DNA from: Acidobacteriaceae bacterium
GTDB taxonomy: Bacteria > Acidobacteriota > Terriglobia > Terriglobales > SbA1
DNA: 16,027 nt
Reading direction: 5' to 3'
NCBI GenBank assembly: GCA_003136335.1
Contig: PLEA01000277.1
Span: 2,846-18,872 of the forward strand
Positions 1 through 8,329 of the stretch are shown here, in pieces. The translations under genes were made by a program, and so were the position numbers. A model generated the notes under the pieces. That model had not been told where the DNA came from and ran no database searches. It saw only the letters and a program-made list of their open reading frames with translations. The number at the start of each line of letters is the position of its first letter. Position 1 is the first letter of the stretch.

Positions 1-913
1 AGGCGCAACTCGCCGGCTCGCATCACTCCTTCGGCCTGACGTGCATTGCGGGCTCCGACGATGGCTCCGGTGACGGCGGGATGGTGCAGCGTCCAGGCGA
101 TTGCGACTTCTCCGGCTGACCGGTTGTGGCGCCTGGCAATCTCCTGCAAGCGCTCCACCAGCGCCAGGTTCCGAGAGAGCTGCGGCTCGGTAAAGTCGGG
201 ATGATTCTTGCGCCAATCGTCCTTGGGCAGTTTGGCCGCGCGCTCACCGGTCATGGCGCCGGTCAGAGACCGGAAGCCATCGGAGAATAGACGATGACTC
301 CAATGCCTTCCCGCAGACAGTAGGGCAGAACCTGGTCTTCGATCTCGCGGTGCAGCAACGAATACGGAGGCTGCAGAGAAGTAACGGGCGCCAGGGCCTG
401 AGCGCGGCGCAGTTGCTGGACATTGAAGTTGGAAACCCCAATCCAGCGCACTTTCCCTTGGCGCCGCAGGCGGGCGAGCATTGACCATCCTTCTTCCAGT
501 TCGGCAGAATCGGGATCAGGAGGCCAGTGGATCTGGTACAGATCAATCACGTCGACGGAGAGGCGACGGAGACTGTCTTCGACTTCACGCCGGATTGAAT
601 CAACGCTCAGCGTTTTCCTTACGTTGCCCTGGGAATGCCAGCGCAGGCCGCACTTGGTGAAGACATAAGGCCGCGGACCCGGCCAGGTCTTGAGCGCTCG
701 GGAAACGACTTCCTCTGAGTGTCCCAGTCCGTAGACGGCGGCCGTATCGATCCAGTTGACGCCCAGTTCGAGCGAGCAGTGAATGGCCGCGATGGAGTCA
801 TTATCGTTCTGCGATCCCCATGCGAACTGCCATCCCGAGCCACCGATGGCCCAGGCGCCGTAGCCGACGCGGGTAATGTGCAGATCGGAGTTGCCAAGCT
901 TGCGAGTTTGCAT
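1..913 (-). pseudogene. aldo/keto reductase, frameshifted (3' end beyond window)
   Basis: NAD(P)H-dependent aldo/keto reductase of the TIM-barrel family, probably cytosolic; substrate unknown. The first 216 residues are intact and carry the family tetrad: D56 in WIDTAAVYG, Y61, K87 in FTKCGL and H129 in QIHWP, then GVSNF and the strand GVIVYSPMASGL. There the frame meets TGA (263-265). One frame over, the family sequence resumes immediately (LTGAMTGERAAKLPKDDW... RSAGEVAIAWTLHHPAVTGAIVGAR) and stays open to the window edge. One base is therefore missing around 263-268, since GGTCTCTGACC should read GGT CTN CTG ACC. The start at 913 has an AGAGGGAGA ribosome site. It lies about 50 bases downstream of the DUF4136 gene on the same strand. 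Either a recent pseudogene or a sequencing error; the clean second half favours a very young lesion or an error. Confidence 0.88.
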
Positions 914-965
914 TCCATTCTCCCTCTAAAGTTCCGTTGAGCGACCGTCCTGATGACTGAAGCTC

Positions 966-1505
966 TTACCCTTTGGCAGCCTGCGGAGGGAACTTCTTGA
1001 ACATCTTTGCCACACCCTTGTTCAGATTCTTTTCATTTGTCTCAGGTTTGTTGGATACCATATCTTCAGCACTACCGCGCCAGATCAACTGCTTGGTTTT
1101 TCCGTCGTACATATCGACGAGCAGAGTTCCTTCTTTGTAGTCCTGCTCAGTAGTGGTAGCCTCGCCCATTCCGCCGAATCCCCGCCAACGCCATCCCCCA
1201 CCCATACCGTCATAGAAAGTCTGAAGCGTCCTCTCGTTCTGAGTCGTCGCAATCGCTACGATCGCCACATCTCCGCCGTTGTCTACCTGAGTCCAGCCCT
1301 TGGCTGCCAATTGAGCATCGACTGCGCTCTTAATTCGCGCATCCCACAACGAATTCGTCGGCTTGATTTCCTGCCACGAATAAGTCTTGTACTGCGAGAA
1401 ATTGGCTTGGTGATCAAAGTCGGTTTTGACCTGCTGCGCAAATGCAGCTCCCAGCATCGCCACGAAAAACAGAGTGCAAACTGCTGTGCTACGGAACGAC
1501 CTCAT
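966..1505 (-). CDS. DUF4136 domain exported protein
   Basis: A 179-residue protein of the DUF4136 family; function unknown. It starts with a Sec signal peptide (residues 1-23, MRSF..., hydrophobic core TLFFVAMLGA, likely cleavage AFA|QQ). There is no lipobox cysteine, although many family members are lipoproteins. The mature part shows the family pattern: TDFDHQANFSQYKTYSW near the start, a middle INxxL-type segment with SAVDAQLAAKGW, a Gly/Trp-rich stretch (GMGGGWRWRGFGGMG), and LLVDMYDGKTKQLIWRGSAED near the end. The start at 1505 was chosen over an upstream in-frame ATG at 1562 because AAGGAGA sits seven or so bases before it and the signal peptide then begins properly. Probably periplasmic or outer-membrane associated. 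Confidence 0.85.
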   Translation of the reverse strand: MRSFRSTAVCTLFFVAMLGAAFAQQVKTDFDHQANFSQYKTYSWQEIKPTNSLWDARIKSAVDAQLAAKGWTQVDNGGDVAIVAIATTQNERTLQTFYDGMGGGWRWRGFGGMGEATTTEQDYKEGTLLVDMYDGKTKQLIWRGSAEDMVSNKPETNEKNLNKGVAKMFKKFPPQAAKG

Positions 1506-1706
1506 ATATGAATCTCCTTTTCGCCTTAAGAAATGCATTTGCATTTCCAAACGGCGTAGCACGCAGAAAGTCCAGTCAATCGTTCAGGTTCAAGGCTTTG
1601 TGTTTCTTGTCCGCAGCGAACTCGACAGAGTGCGAGACTGTCGTCGTCAACATACCGACGGAGTGTCCGAATGCGGACCGTCATGAGGGGCTCCTTCCAT
1701 TCTCGA

Positions 1707-2156
1707 TCACCAGAATGATTGTGGCCAGGCGGTGAGGAATGGAGACTCGAATGCAGTTAGCACAGCTGAATCAGCGGAGATGGAAATGCAGGAAATGCCA
1801 TGCCTTTGCAGCCACAATTCGCGAACGATCCTCTCATGATGTTGGAGTAGCAGAATGGCACCCAAACCAGCAACATCCCGAGCAGCGCGTCTGTGGTCGG
1901 AGAAACTCGCCAGAAAAACTCCGACTCCATAGAGAAATCCGCCCGTGAGAGCGACGATTCTTGGGCCCTTGCGATTGAGCCAAAGGCCGACGAAAAAAGC
2001 CGCGATACCCAACACAAAAATGCTGATGGTAACGGTCAATGTGACTTCGGAAATGCTCCAGCCAAATTGCTTCGCGAGTGGCACCCGGAATACACTCCAG
2101 GCGTAAACGGCGCCCAAGGCCATCTGCAGAAAGACCCCAGCAACAGCTATACCCAA
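1707..2156 (-). pseudogene. remnant of OFA-family MFS transporter (oxalate/formate antiporter type)
   Basis: The first roughly 90 residues are a clear N-terminus of an oxalate:formate antiporter-family MFS carrier: IAVAGVFLQMALGAVYAWSVF (helix 1), FGWS, a second helix, then LNRKGPRIVALTGGFLYGVGVFLASFS (loop motif and helix 3). After about position 1890 the match ends. The following 60 residues are not transporter-like in any frame, and the frame stops at 1707. Intact members have about 400 or more residues and 12 helices, so nine helices are missing. Only a TTG start (2156) is available. An in-frame TAG lies four codons before it, in a stretch (GAA AAT AAT CCG) that looks like it once encoded the usual MENN... 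start. It follows DUF1641 by about 35 bases, so it was probably the formate carrier of the fdhF operon. Confidence 0.75.
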
Positions 2157-2190
2157 CGGATTATTTTCCTAACCTCTCTTTCAAAGTCTA

Positions 2191-2676
2191 CTAATCGCGC
2201 GGCAGCGGATTCTCCGCGGATTGCAGGTGGCGACCAAAGGCCTGCAGAAAATCGACGGCTGCTGCCAGACCGCGGAGGCTGTCTTTACTGGTGAGTCGTC
2301 TGAGCAATGCGAAGAACCTTATTGGTTTCTCTCGCTCCGCTGTTGCTTCCGCAATTCCTTCGGGAATTGCCTGGAAGATTCTCTTGAACCATTCCGGCTC
2401 TATGCTGCCGAGAATCTGGCGCCAAAAGAGCAGATTCCTGATGGCGCGAATCGCCTCTGGCGTTTTGACATTGTCCACTACAGTCTCCAGGATCTCATCG
2501 CTCGCTGCCAAAGCACCGCGCATGATCTCCAGCACACCGCGACTGTGCAATTCCTGCAGCACTTCGTACGCAGCCAAGACCGCTTCAGCATGTTTTTCGG
2601 GGGCTTGTTCCAATCGCGAGTGCAACTCAGCGCGCGCGTTGCGCGGCGGGATTTCTAGAGGAATCGGTTGAGCCAT
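2191..2676 (-). CDS. DUF1641 protein (formate dehydrogenase-associated, YrhD-like)
   Basis: A 161-residue soluble protein. The central part (about 40-110, YEVLQELHSRGVLEIMRGALAASDEILETVVDNVKTPEAIRAIRNLL) matches the DUF1641 pattern known from Bacillus subtilis YrhD, which is encoded beside the formate dehydrogenase YrhE. The start at 2676 has GAGGAGA at good spacing. It begins 15 bases after the fdhF stop, so the two are almost certainly co-transcribed. Its biochemical role is not established; context suggests an accessory or maturation partner of the dehydrogenase. No membrane segments or metal motifs are visible. Confidence 0.85.
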   Translation of the reverse strand: MAQPIPLEIPPRNARAELHSRLEQAPEKHAEAVLAAYEVLQELHSRGVLEIMRGALAASDEILETVVDNVKTPEAIRAIRNLLFWRQILGSIEPEWFKRIFQAIPEGIAEATAEREKPIRFFALLRRLTSKDSLRGLAAAVDFLQAFGRHLQSAENPLPRD

Positions 2677-2691
2677 TGAATTCTCCTCACA

Positions 2692-5661
2692 TCACTTTTT
2701 CGTCTGCAACTGCACCAGCCCATTTCCATTTCCTGGAGGGGCATAGTCCGATCGCTTCCACTTGCGTTCGACTTCCACTCCGTTCTGCGGGGTCGGATGA
2801 CCAAAGCGAAAATTGATGCGGGGCAGCGGACTCTCGCCGACTTCGGCCAACACCTTCATGTGAACGCTGGTCTCCTTGTAAGCGGGCGTGTTGGTCACGG
2901 GATCGGTGTGGCTGCTGGTCAGCCGGTTCACGGGACTCTCGACCGAGTTCATCGGCATGTACAGCTCCTTCCCCTGTACACGGTCGGTGACCAAAGCGCG
3001 CACTCGCACTTTCCCGTAGCGCGAGATCAGTTGCACCCATGTTCCGCTTTGAATGCCACGTTCTTCGGCAAGTTCGGGAGAAACTTCCACAAACGTGTTG
3101 GGAGTCTTCTCTCGAATCCCTTCGGTGCGGTAGGTAAGGTTGCCCTCGTGGAAATGTTCCAGAAGCCTGCCATTGTTTAGGTGCAAGTCAAATTCAGCGT
3201 TCGGCTGCTCGGTGGGCCCAATCCACGAGACTGGAAACAGCCTCGCCTTTCCATCGGGGAAAGCGAAGCGTTTCGTATAGAGCAGGGGCTCATCAGTCCC
3301 ATCGGCCGCGACCGGCCATTGTAGGGATTTGTAGCCGGCCAGCCTGTCGTAGTTAACGCCGGCGAACATCGGCGTCAGAGAGGCGATTTCATCCATGATC
3401 TCGGAAGGATGCTGATAGTGCCAATCAGCGCCCAAGTGGTTGGCTACATCCTGGATGATCTTCCAATCCGGCTGACAACCCGCTAGGGGCTCGAACACTT
3501 CATACAATCGCTGGACGCGACGCTCGGTGCTGGTGAAGGTACCTTCCTTTTCCAGGCTCGGTGCTCCCGGCAATACAACATCGGCGTAGCGGCAAGTGTT
3601 ACTGAAGAAAATGTCCTGCACGACAAAGAAGTCGAGTTTGGCGAATGCATCTGCAACGTAGTTGGCATTGGAGTCCACTATGCTCATCTCCTCGCCGATC
3701 AGATACATCGCTTTGAGCTTGCCGTCATGAATGGCTTCCACCATCTGGTGGTTGTCTAGTCCCTTAGTGGAAGGGACCTTCACCTTCCAATCAGTCTCAA
3801 ATCGCTGGCGCACTTCGGGATCATCTACAGACTGGTAGCCCGGCAGCATGTTGGGCATGGACCCGAGATCGCTGGCTCCCTGCACGTTGTTGTGTCCGCG
3901 CAGCGGGTAGGCACCGGTTCCCGGTCTCATGTAATTGCCGGTGATAAGCAACAGATTCGATATAGCGGTGGAGATATCAGAACCCTGGGTGTGCTGGGTG
4001 ACTCCCATCGCCCAGAGGATGCATGTACTTTCTGCCTCAGCAATCATGTGTGCGACTGTTCTGATGGTCCGCTCGGAGAGACCCGTGAGTTGCGCTGCCG
4101 CTTCCAGGCTGAACGGCTCTAAGCTCTTTCGGTATTCTTCCAGGCCATTGACCCACTGGTTCAGAAACTTCGTGTTCGCAAGGCCTTGGTCCAAAAGGTA
4201 TCGAGAGACCGCATTTATCCAGATGAGATCTGTTGCCGGTTTGGGATGTAGAAATAGGTCTGCGCGTCTTGCCATCTCATGTTCACGCAAGTCGGAGACA
4301 ATAAGTTTCTGCCCGTTTAGTTTGTGAGAGCTCTTCACTCGCGTGGCGATGACCGGGTGACTCTCTGCCGTGTTGCTGCCGATGATGACGACCAGATCAG
4401 CCTTCTCCATGTCGGAGATCGAGCCCGAGTCGCCTCCGTAACCCACGGTGCGGAACAAACCCATGGTCGCGGGCGACTGGCAGTAGCGGGAACAATTGTC
4501 GACGTTGTTCGTGCCAATGATGGCTCGGGCCAATTTTTGCAGGAGATAGCTCTCTTCGTTCGTACACTTCGACGAAGAGATGAACGCCACGGAGTCCGCT
4601 CCATCCTTCGCTTTGATTTCTGACAGTCTGCGAGCGACGAGACCAAGCGCTTCATCCCAGCTCGCCTGGCGAAACTTTCCGCCCTCGCGAATCAAGGGTG
4701 TGGTGAGGCGATCCTCACTATTAATGTGACCCCAGCCAAATTTTCCTTTTACACAAGTGGAAATCCCATTGGCCGGGCCGTGCTCCGGCGCCACCTTAAG
4801 AATGTGGCGGTCTTTCGTCCAGACGTCGAAGCTGCACCCTACGCCGCAGTAGGTGCAAACTGTCTTCGTCTTGCGGATGCGGTGCTCCCGCATTGCATGT
4901 TCGGCCTCGGAGACCTGAAGAATGCTTCCGTAGCCCGTCTCAGGCTCGATCCCCTTAACCACCTCGATCATGCCGCTTAAAGCAGATTTCTTCAGAGATG
5001 TCAGGAAGCCGGCGTGGCCCAGCATGGTTTTTTCCATCAGAGCGTTGCAGGGACAGACGGTGACGCAGTGGCCGCACGAAACGCAACTTGATTCTCCAAT
5101 GGTGGATCCGCCGTCCCAGAGCACGCGTGGATTTGGATCTTCCCAGTTGATCGAGAGCGTTTCATTAACTTCGACGTTCTGACAAGCCTCCACGCAGCGG
5201 CCACAAAGAATGCACTGATCCGGATCGTAGCGATAGAACGGATTCGTGTTATCAACCTCGTAAGGCTTCGTTCGGAAAGGGATTCGCTGATGCTCAATGG
5301 CCAGCAACTTCGTCGTATTATGGACTGTGCAATTACCATTGTTGTTGTCGCAGACCGTGCAGTACAGCATGTGGTTGCTGAGAATGCGATCGAACGCTTC
5401 CACCTGGGCCGCCGCTGCCTTCGCTGACTTGGTGGAGACCGTCATCCCATCGGCGGCTGCGGTCGCGCAGGCTCTAATCAGGCGGCCGTTCACTTCAACC
5501 ATGCATGTGTCGCACGTCTGAACCGGCCCGAGTTGTGGGTGGTAACAGACGTGGGGAACGGTCCCCCCAGTACGGTTGATCAGATCGATGAGAAGCTCGT
5601 CCGGTTGAGCTTCCAGAGAGATGCCGTCAATATCAACATTCACCACGGTTTTTTTCTCCAC
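2692..5661 (-). CDS. fdhF: formate dehydrogenase alpha subunit (molybdopterin, NuoG-like N-terminus)
   Basis: A 989-residue molybdopterin oxidoreductase oxidising formate to CO2. Domains in order: [2Fe-2S] domain (C39, C50, C53, C65); His-ligated cluster motif HxxxCxxCx6C (H97, C101, C104, C111); two [4Fe-4S] ferredoxin motifs (C150/153/156/160 and C193/196/199/203); the catalytic domain's own [4Fe-4S] motif (C269, C272, C276, C303, then K305); the metal-ligand cysteine C394 in NCSRYCQSPAT; and the C-terminal molybdopterin-binding domain from about 870. A cysteine replaces selenocysteine at the metal. The closest pattern is Bacillus YrhE/YjgC. Length is normal. The start is GTG at 5661, which gives MEKKTVVNVDIDG; no strong ribosome site precedes it. 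With no NuoE/F-like partner gene in view, the electron acceptor is unknown. First gene of the formate operon. Confidence 0.95.
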   Translation of the reverse strand: MEKKTVVNVDIDGISLEAQPDELLIDLINRTGGTVPHVCYHPQLGPVQTCDTCMVEVNGRLIRACATAAADGMTVSTKSAKAAAAQVEAFDRILSNHMLYCTVCDNNNGNCTVHNTTKLLAIEHQRIPFRTKPYEVDNTNPFYRYDPDQCILCGRCVEACQNVEVNETLSINWEDPNPRVLWDGGSTIGESSCVSCGHCVTVCPCNALMEKTMLGHAGFLTSLKKSALSGMIEVVKGIEPETGYGSILQVSEAEHAMREHRIRKTKTVCTYCGVGCSFDVWTKDRHILKVAPEHGPANGISTCVKGKFGWGHINSEDRLTTPLIREGGKFRQASWDEALGLVARRLSEIKAKDGADSVAFISSSKCTNEESYLLQKLARAIIGTNNVDNCSRYCQSPATMGLFRTVGYGGDSGSISDMEKADLVVIIGSNTAESHPVIATRVKSSHKLNGQKLIVSDLREHEMARRADLFLHPKPATDLIWINAVSRYLLDQGLANTKFLNQWVNGLEEYRKSLEPFSLEAAAQLTGLSERTIRTVAHMIAEAESTCILWAMGVTQHTQGSDISTAISNLLLITGNYMRPGTGAYPLRGHNNVQGASDLGSMPNMLPGYQSVDDPEVRQRFETDWKVKVPSTKGLDNHQMVEAIHDGKLKAMYLIGEEMSIVDSNANYVADAFAKLDFFVVQDIFFSNTCRYADVVLPGAPSLEKEGTFTSTERRVQRLYEVFEPLAGCQPDWKIIQDVANHLGADWHYQHPSEIMDEIASLTPMFAGVNYDRLAGYKSLQWPVAADGTDEPLLYTKRFAFPDGKARLFPVSWIGPTEQPNAEFDLHLNNGRLLEHFHEGNLTYRTEGIREKTPNTFVEVSPELAEERGIQSGTWVQLISRYGKVRVRALVTDRVQGKELYMPMNSVESPVNRLTSSHTDPVTNTPAYKETSVHMKVLAEVGESPLPRINFRFGHPTPQNGVEVERKWKRSDYAPPGNGNGLVQLQTKK

Positions 5662-5860
5662 ATAACTTGGTACAGCAAGTCGCGGTCCAGTCTTGCGTCG
5701 AGTGAGGCACAGCCCAGCGAGCGCAACGCGCTGGTTTTGCGGGAGTAAGAAGGGTGCGTCTTGCCGTCCACCCGGCGAGTAGTGACTGCATACTCACACT
5801 TCCGTCAAGATATGGACTGCCGACTGCCCGGACGCCAGCCCATCTGGGATGTAGGCCACA

Positions 5861-6073
5861 CTAGATCCGTCTGATCGCCCTCTTCGATCGCGGGACGAGT
5901 TCGGCAGACACTCGCTCCCAGGCCTGACGCCAATCCGTCAGACACTCACCCTGACACCTGAACTCCTTGCCGCGTTCTCCCATTCTACCGCCGCACTCCG
6001 GACACACACAATTCAAAATGCCGGAGATCACATCCGTGGTCGACTTTACGGTGCTGAGTCTCATGAACTGCAT
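5861..6073 (-). CDS. small zinc-ribbon protein of unknown function
   Basis: A 70-residue protein with a compact zinc-ribbon-like core: C24PEC27 (with a further C22) and C40QGEC44, followed by LTDWRQAWERVSAEL, a likely helix, and a basic tail (PRSKRAIRRI). The open frame extends upstream to 6253, but the segment before 6073 is not protein-like. GAGGTG lies three bases before the ATG at 6073, which fixes the start; the ATG at 6064 has no ribosome site. It lies about 200 bases upstream of fdhF on the same strand. I do not recognise a named family. It could bind nucleic acid or a partner protein, or simply be a structural zinc peptide. Confidence 0.6.
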   Translation of the reverse strand: MQFMRLSTVKSTTDVISGILNCVCPECGGRMGERGKEFRCQGECLTDWRQAWERVSAELVPRSKRAIRRI

Positions 6074-6459
6074 ACGCACCTCACAAATAACAATTACTTC
6101 AGCTATCCGTGATCTGCTCCGCGCTTGCTGTAAGCACTGTGTGTCCTCGAGAGCCGTCAGCACAGAAGCTAAAACACAACCGCTGAATGCATTTCTTATT
6201 CCAAAGCGCGAGAACCCGGTTGATGCTAATACGTCGTTTCCCGGAAAACGCAATGGAGCCCGATTCCGAGAAATTAATGTCCAGCTCTCTGCGATTCTGA
6301 GAATCTATAAGCCCGGCCGAGGTCCGGAGCTGTCCACATACTGACGTTGTGTCAACCGCTGGACGGTTGCAACCGCCCTATCCGAGTTCCTTACCGCCCG
6401 TCACTTACTTCAGTTGATTCATCTCTCTGAAAACAGGAAGTTAAGTCACCGCGCGCCCG
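6074..6459. other. intergenic stretch without recognisable gene
   Basis: About 390 bases between the zinc-ribbon gene (leftward) and the RND fragment (rightward). Reading frames here are short and not protein-like. A 6-base inverted repeat GATTCT-G-AGAATC lies near 6294-6306 and a weak AACCG/CGGTT hairpin near 6357-6371. I see no RNA gene. The promoter of the zinc-ribbon gene should lie at the left end, but I cannot place a convincing one. Confidence 0.5.
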
Positions 6460-6492
6460 ATTGGAAGGCGGCGTGCTTTTCTGCTGTCGTAC

Positions 6493-6748
6493 GTGGAGGA
6501 CATGGCCGACCGCATCGTTACCATTACTGAGCGGAATCTTACTACCACCGTTGACAATATCGAACACATCGAGTCGCAGTCGCTCTATGGAATAGCGGTC
6601 GTTAAAGTATTCCTGCAGCCGACCGCGAACATTCAACGGAGTATTGCACCGGTTACGGCTGTTTCTCAGACCCCAACTCAGGCAGCTGCCTGCGGGAACG
6701 ACTCCGCCCCTCATCATTGCGTATAGCGCGTCGAGCGTGCCGCTCGTA
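6493..6748 (+). pseudogene. fragment of RND efflux pump permease, frameshifted
   Basis: An N-proximal piece of an inner-membrane RND (AcrB/HAE1-type) permease. In one frame it reads MADRIVTITERNLTTTVDNIEHIESQSLYGIAVVKVFLQP...VTAVSQT, the first porter subdomain. It continues in the next frame as LRQLPAGTTPPLIIAYSASSVPL. One extra base in the CCAA near 6678-6682 separates the two parts. Full members have over 1000 residues; about 85 remain here. The upstream end is degenerate: PDWKA... near 6460 faintly recalls the preceding PDIKxPVV stretch. The right end runs into the truncated insertion sequence at about 6750, and no continuation is found beyond that element. Confidence 0.8.
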
Positions 6749-6749
6749 G

Positions 6750-7674
6750 ACCAGCGGGCGGACGGGAACTGGCTGCGGATTGAGTACGCAGCGAGCGAGC
6801 GCCGGGTTTGCGGGCTGCTGACGATGGCGGTATCGAGTTATCGCTACCAGACGACACGCAGCGATGAGCCGTTGCGCACGAGGCTGGTGGAGTTGGCGCG
6901 GGAAAGGCCGCGCTTCGGGTATCGGAGGCTGCAGGTTTTGTTGCGGCGAGAGGGAGAGCATGTGAATCATAAGCGTGTTCATCGGATGTATCGGGCGGCG
7001 GGATTGATGTTGCGGCGAAAGAAGCGGAAACACTGCGTGCGCGCGGGAAAACCGCTGGTGGAGCGGACGGCGGCGAACCAGGAATGGGCGCTGGATTTCG
7101 TGTACGACGCGGTGGATTGCGGGCGGGCGATCCGGGTGCTGAGTGTGGTCGATGCGTATACGCGGGAATGTCTGGCGCTCGAAGTGGACACGAGTTTCGC
7201 CAGCCGGAGAGTGACGCGCGTGCTGGATGCGATCATCGGCGAGCGCGGGATTGCGGGAGCGATTCGCTGCGATAACGGCCCGGAATTCACCAGCCGCCAT
7301 TTTCTGGCGTGGGCAGTGGAACGGCAGATCGAGCTGATCCACATTCAGCCGGGTAAGCCCACGCAGAACGCGCGGGTCGAGAGTTTTCACGGACGATTGC
7401 GGGAAGAGTGTTTGCACGTGAGTTGGTTCCAGAACTTGTTCGACGCGCGGCGCAAGATCGCGGCCTGGCGGACGGAGTACAACGAAGAGCGCCCGCACAG
7501 CAGCTTGGGATACAAAACCCCGAAAGAGTTTGCCGAAGAGTCGGCAGCGCGCTTCTACATCGCTGAAGCGGGGGAAGAGGCTCCTTCCTCTGCACCCCCA
7601 TCCCCGCTCAAATCGGAGATGGAGCAAAAGGATTTTGCCATATGCTCAAGTGAACGAAAATTGGGGACAAGTCA
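6750..7674 (+). mobile_element. 5'-truncated IS3-family insertion sequence
   Basis: Contains most of an OrfB transposase but no OrfA and no left end. The right end is proposed at 7674, where the sequence reads TTGGGGACAAGTCA. Its reverse complement, TGACTTGTCCCCAA, resembles the TGA...CCCC ends common in IS407-like IS3 elements and finishes in the CA typical of the family. The left boundary is placed where RND similarity stops (about 6748) and transposase similarity begins (about 6770). The left terminal repeat and target duplication are missing, so the element is dead. Confidence 0.7.
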
Positions 7675-7711
7675 GGACGCCAAGCGTTCGCAAACGAGCG
7701 TTTCTCTCTAG
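6750..7711 (+). pseudogene. IS3-family transposase OrfB, N-terminally truncated
   Basis: DDE integrase-type transposase. The visible part begins at SERRVCGLLTMAVSSYRYQ and continues through the HTH_21 region (RPRFGYRRLQVLLRREG...VNHKRVHRMYRAAGL) into the rve core. The catalytic residues are the D of WALDFVYD, the D of RCDNGPEF and the E of ARVESFHGR, with 35 residues between the last two (a DD35E arrangement); RPHSSLGYKTP closes the core. OrfA and the OrfB start are absent. The open frame upstream belongs to the RND fragment, so the longest frame (from 6644) is an accidental fusion. The stop at 7711 lies past the proposed element end at 7674, which suggests the native stop was lost or the end is misplaced. 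Confidence 0.85.
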
Positions 7712-7847
7712 AATCCTCTTGGGTGAACTCACTAGGCAAAACTAATGGCCGTCGCGCTCCATTGGGGAGACCATCAGCTTGCTAATCACGGCTTACGCGC
7801 TTACTCTCACAGTAGGGTGTTTAATTGGGCTGCAAGAGGGAGAGTTT

Positions 7848-8159
7848 TTGACAAACGACGAATTCAAGGCTTCCTACGTGGTCATACGCCACAACGTTCG
7901 TACCTACGAGTCCGCGGGAGTGGTCGAGGTGGTCAAGGGACGAACGAATGCAGAGTCTGCCTTGAAGAAGTTCGAAAGCGACCAAAGCCCCGCGGATCGG
8001 CATGAGGGCTGGCGCTTCTTCCTCGAGAAAACCACCCTGAAGGCGGGGACGGATCCCGCAGAGGCCACAGAGCTACGTCAGGCTGAGTTGGAAAGTCGAG
8101 AGTCCAAAGCTACGCAAGAAGGCGAAGGCTCCAATAATCGAGGCGGGATCTCCAGGTGA
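7848..8159 (+). CDS. conserved-looking hypothetical protein
   Basis: A 103-residue hydrophilic protein that I cannot assign to a named family. It begins with a short beta-like part (KASYVVIRHNVRTYESAGVVEVVKGR), followed by charged, probably helical sequence: ESALKKFESDQSPADRHEGWRFFLEKTTLKAGTDPAEATELRQAELESRESKA. The composition is that of a real soluble protein. The frame is open from 7779, but the TTG at 7848 is preferred because GAGGGAGAG precedes it by about five bases; a second TTG at 7779 has a weaker GGGGAG. It lies between the dead insertion sequence and the cold-shock gene. No partner gene points to its role. Confidence 0.55.
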   Translation: MTNDEFKASYVVIRHNVRTYESAGVVEVVKGRTNAESALKKFESDQSPADRHEGWRFFLEKTTLKAGTDPAEATELRQAELESRESKATQEGEGSNNRGGISR

Positions 8160-8182
8160 GCTACAGAGCTACAGTAATTCGC

Positions 8183-8211
8183 TTGCTAACCTGAGGCTCC
8201 AAGCGTAGCAT
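8183..8211 (+). promoter_or_regulatory. possible promoter of the cold-shock gene
   Basis: TTGCTA and TAGCAT are separated by exactly 17 bases; each matches the sigma-70 consensus at four of six positions. A start near 8218 would give a leader of about 110 bases before the cold-shock start, and long leaders are usual for cold-shock mRNAs. Weak evidence on sequence alone. Confidence 0.3.
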
Positions 8212-8329
8212 CACAGTGTACGTTAGACCGAGTCGGTTGTGAGCAGTTCTCGCTAATCAGCAAGTACTTGCCTGCAGTACCCCCGAATCTCTCCAGCGTA
8301 AATTGATTGAAAGGAACACCAGTATCACC

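Noticed and set aside
1526..1684. 52-codon minus-strand frame starting MTVRIRTLRRYVDDD with AAGGAG before it
   Set aside because: The ribosome site is fair, but the sequence soon becomes non-protein-like and runs into the DUF4136 promoter region; not enough to call a gene.
4475..4500. Selenocysteine site in formate dehydrogenase
   Set aside because: The metal-ligand position is an ordinary Cys codon in NCSRYCQ; no in-frame TGA is present.
6653..7627. 324-codon minus-strand frame
   Set aside because: Antisense shadow of the transposase; Arg/Pro/His-rich as expected of such shadows.
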